From: a virus
Direction: 5' to 3' (one strand)
DNA: 25,589 bases
IMG/VR virus record: IMGVR_UViG_3300006802_000497
Coordinates: 1-25,589 of that record
Shown: piece by piece, positions 24,700-25,589 of the stretch
How the letters are laid out: every line of letters starts with the position of its first letter
Numbering within the stretch: the first letter of the stretch is position 1
Program-made: the position numbers and the translations under genes
The notes under the pieces: generated by a model
What the model saw: only the letters and a program-made list of their open reading frames with translations
Database searches by the model: none
Told to the model about the DNA's origin: nothing

Positions 24700-25367
24700 T
24701 CACGAATAAAATCTTTAATCATTGGAAAAATAGGCTCGATAGCCGTAGCGCACGCACGAGCTATCTCTCTATGTTCTTTTTGGGTTTCTGAACCAGAACG
24801 CAGCTCAATATAATGAATCCAAGAACGAAGAGTTCCATTCATATACAGACGAGACATAGTTAAGCCTTCTGGTAGCACAGCCCTAGCTTGCTCTTTAGCA
24901 ATATTTTTACTAATAGCCCATTTGTATGCTTCAAGAGATTCTTGCATTACTTGACTTTGTCTCAATTCCCAGTTAGCCTGTAGACTAGCATCTTCTGTTT
25001 CTATACTATTCTGTCGGTTCTTTTTATCTTGTAGTCTCGCTTTACGTATAACAAAATCAAGCTCTTGAGTAGGATCAGCATAACGTTGACTAAATTCCTG
25101 AAAAGAAAAAGAACGATGCCGAAGAATTTGACGAGCGATATCACGCGTAGTTTCAATTTCTAAACACACCGAAGCCATTTCAAAAGGAGACCAGTGTTGA
25201 TGTTCAATTAAGTAACTCAATAGTTTACTACTAGTTTCTGAGTTATTTTGGTTATTTGGATTAGATATTCTTGCACAGTAAGCAACAATATCTTCTAGCT
25301 TTGACCAGCCGTGATCAAAAGCAGTTGTACTTTTAGGTTGTGAATAGGATATTAGGTTAACGTTCAT
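24696..25367 (-). CDS. thyX: ThyX, flavin-dependent thymidylate synthase
   Basis: 223 residues, the usual ThyX length. The ThyX signature RHRSFSFQEFSQR at 83-95 (consensus RHRxxSxxExSxR) is intact, and the C-terminal RSWIHYIELR segment matches the substrate-binding end. ThyX makes dTMP from dUMP using FAD, NADPH and methylenetetrahydrofolate, so phages use it to supply thymidine for replication. AGAGAAG lies upstream of the ATG at 25367. Its start overlaps the end of the next upstream gene, and its stop overlaps the glycosyltransferase start (ATGA), so the three are translationally coupled. Confidence 0.95.
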   Translation of the reverse strand: MNVNLISYSQPKSTTAFDHGWSKLEDIVAYCARISNPNNQNNSETSSKLLSYLIEHQHWSPFEMASVCLEIETTRDIARQILRHRSFSFQEFSQRYADPTQELDFVIRKARLQDKKNRQNSIETEDASLQANWELRQSQVMQESLEAYKWAISKNIAKEQARAVLPEGLTMSRLYMNGTLRSWIHYIELRSGSETQKEHREIARACATAIEPIFPMIKDFIRE

Positions 25368-25589
25368 TTAAATACTTCTCTATATCTTCTCTAGAATATT
25401 CTTCAGAAGGTTTACCTTCCTTCTTTTTTTCTTTTAATTTTTGAATCCAACCTTGAAATCAAAACTATAGGGAGCTTCTTCTACTTGATATACTCTGTTA
25501 AAAAACACTAAAGGAATTGTGGTAAATCTTAAACAAGCAATAATTTGGCTAGGAAAAATATATTCAACTTTGTTACTTACATTATGAAG
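25357..25589 (-). pseudogene. Frameshifted 3' end of an unrecognised gene (cut by window edge)
   Basis: Read from the window edge leftward, an open frame gives LHNVSNKVEYIFPSQIIACL ... VEEAPYSFD and runs into a stop at 25434-25436. In the neighbouring frame the sequence continues as FQGWIQKLKEKKKEGKPSEE and YSREDIEKYLNER with a stop at 25357, overlapping the ThyX start by 11 bases. Adding one base to the three-base homopolymer at 25456-25458 would join them into one protein (SFDFQGWIQKLKEK). The second part has no start codon of its own. Either a real frameshift or a sequencing error. No family recognised; the A/K/E-rich helical tail suggests an ordinary soluble protein. Confidence 0.6.

Noticed and set aside
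25430-25460. Programmed -1 frameshifting at the right edge
   Set aside because: No clear X-XXY-YYZ slippery heptamer in the zero frame and no obvious downstream structure; a one-base indel explains it more simply.
1-25589. tRNA genes, integrase, attachment sites or insertion sequences
   Set aside because: None could be seen by reading both strands; a tRNA scan would be needed to be certain.

Overview
This is an AT-rich stretch of a tailed bacteriophage genome, most likely an uncultured marine phage with a long non-contractile (lambda-type) tail. Evidence for the tail type is the gene order and the homology I can recognise: tape measure, gpM-like, gpL-like, a split gpK (NlpC/P60 plus JAMM), gpI-like and a giant gpJ-like protein, followed by tail fibres. 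Marine origin is an inference from the low GC, the LamG and beta-rich adhesin modules, the twitch-type radical SAM genes and the short 'MPLKKGKS' protein, all of which I associate with marine phages. I saw no integrase, tRNA, CRISPR array or insertion sequence.

Layout, plus strand 1-21656: one tightly packed tail operon in which most stop and start codons touch or overlap. It holds the C-terminal part of the tape measure (1-2054), gpM-like (2054-3706) and gpL-like (3707-6193) tail-tip proteins that each carry a homologous LamG domain, a radical SAM enzyme (6193-7371), two NlpC/P60 genes (7353-7766, 7699-8181), a JAMM peptidase (8160-8531), two tandem gpI copies (8521-9273, 9274-10053) and the 2159-residue gpJ-like protein (10053-16532) carrying a 130-residue Hint (intein-like) domain near its N terminus. 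Then come a collar-domain fibre (16535-17719), an acidic unknown (17729-18193), a repeat-containing fibre (18197-20101), a second radical SAM enzyme (20101-21084) and two small overlapping genes (21086-21559, 21453-21656).

Plus strand 21657-23068: a 104-bp gap with a promoter-like site and an overlapping 15-bp dyad, then three genes with near-consensus ribosome binding sites (a beta-helix-like likely structural protein and two small unknowns), a possible 33-residue basic peptide and a strong rho-independent terminator at 23094-23133.

Minus strand 25589-23049: a convergent, translationally coupled group: a frameshifted gene cut by the window edge, ThyX, a GT-B glycosyltransferase and a small nicotianamine-synthase-like SAM-dependent enzyme. 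The plus-strand terminator lies inside the 3' coding end of the last of these.

How they may work together: the left two thirds build the tail tip and host-recognition fibres. The less ordinary part is a set of protein-modifying functions embedded in that operon: a self-processing Hint domain in gpJ and two radical SAM enzymes whose five-cysteine auxiliary modules sit at opposite ends of the protein. That these act on tail proteins is inference from position only.
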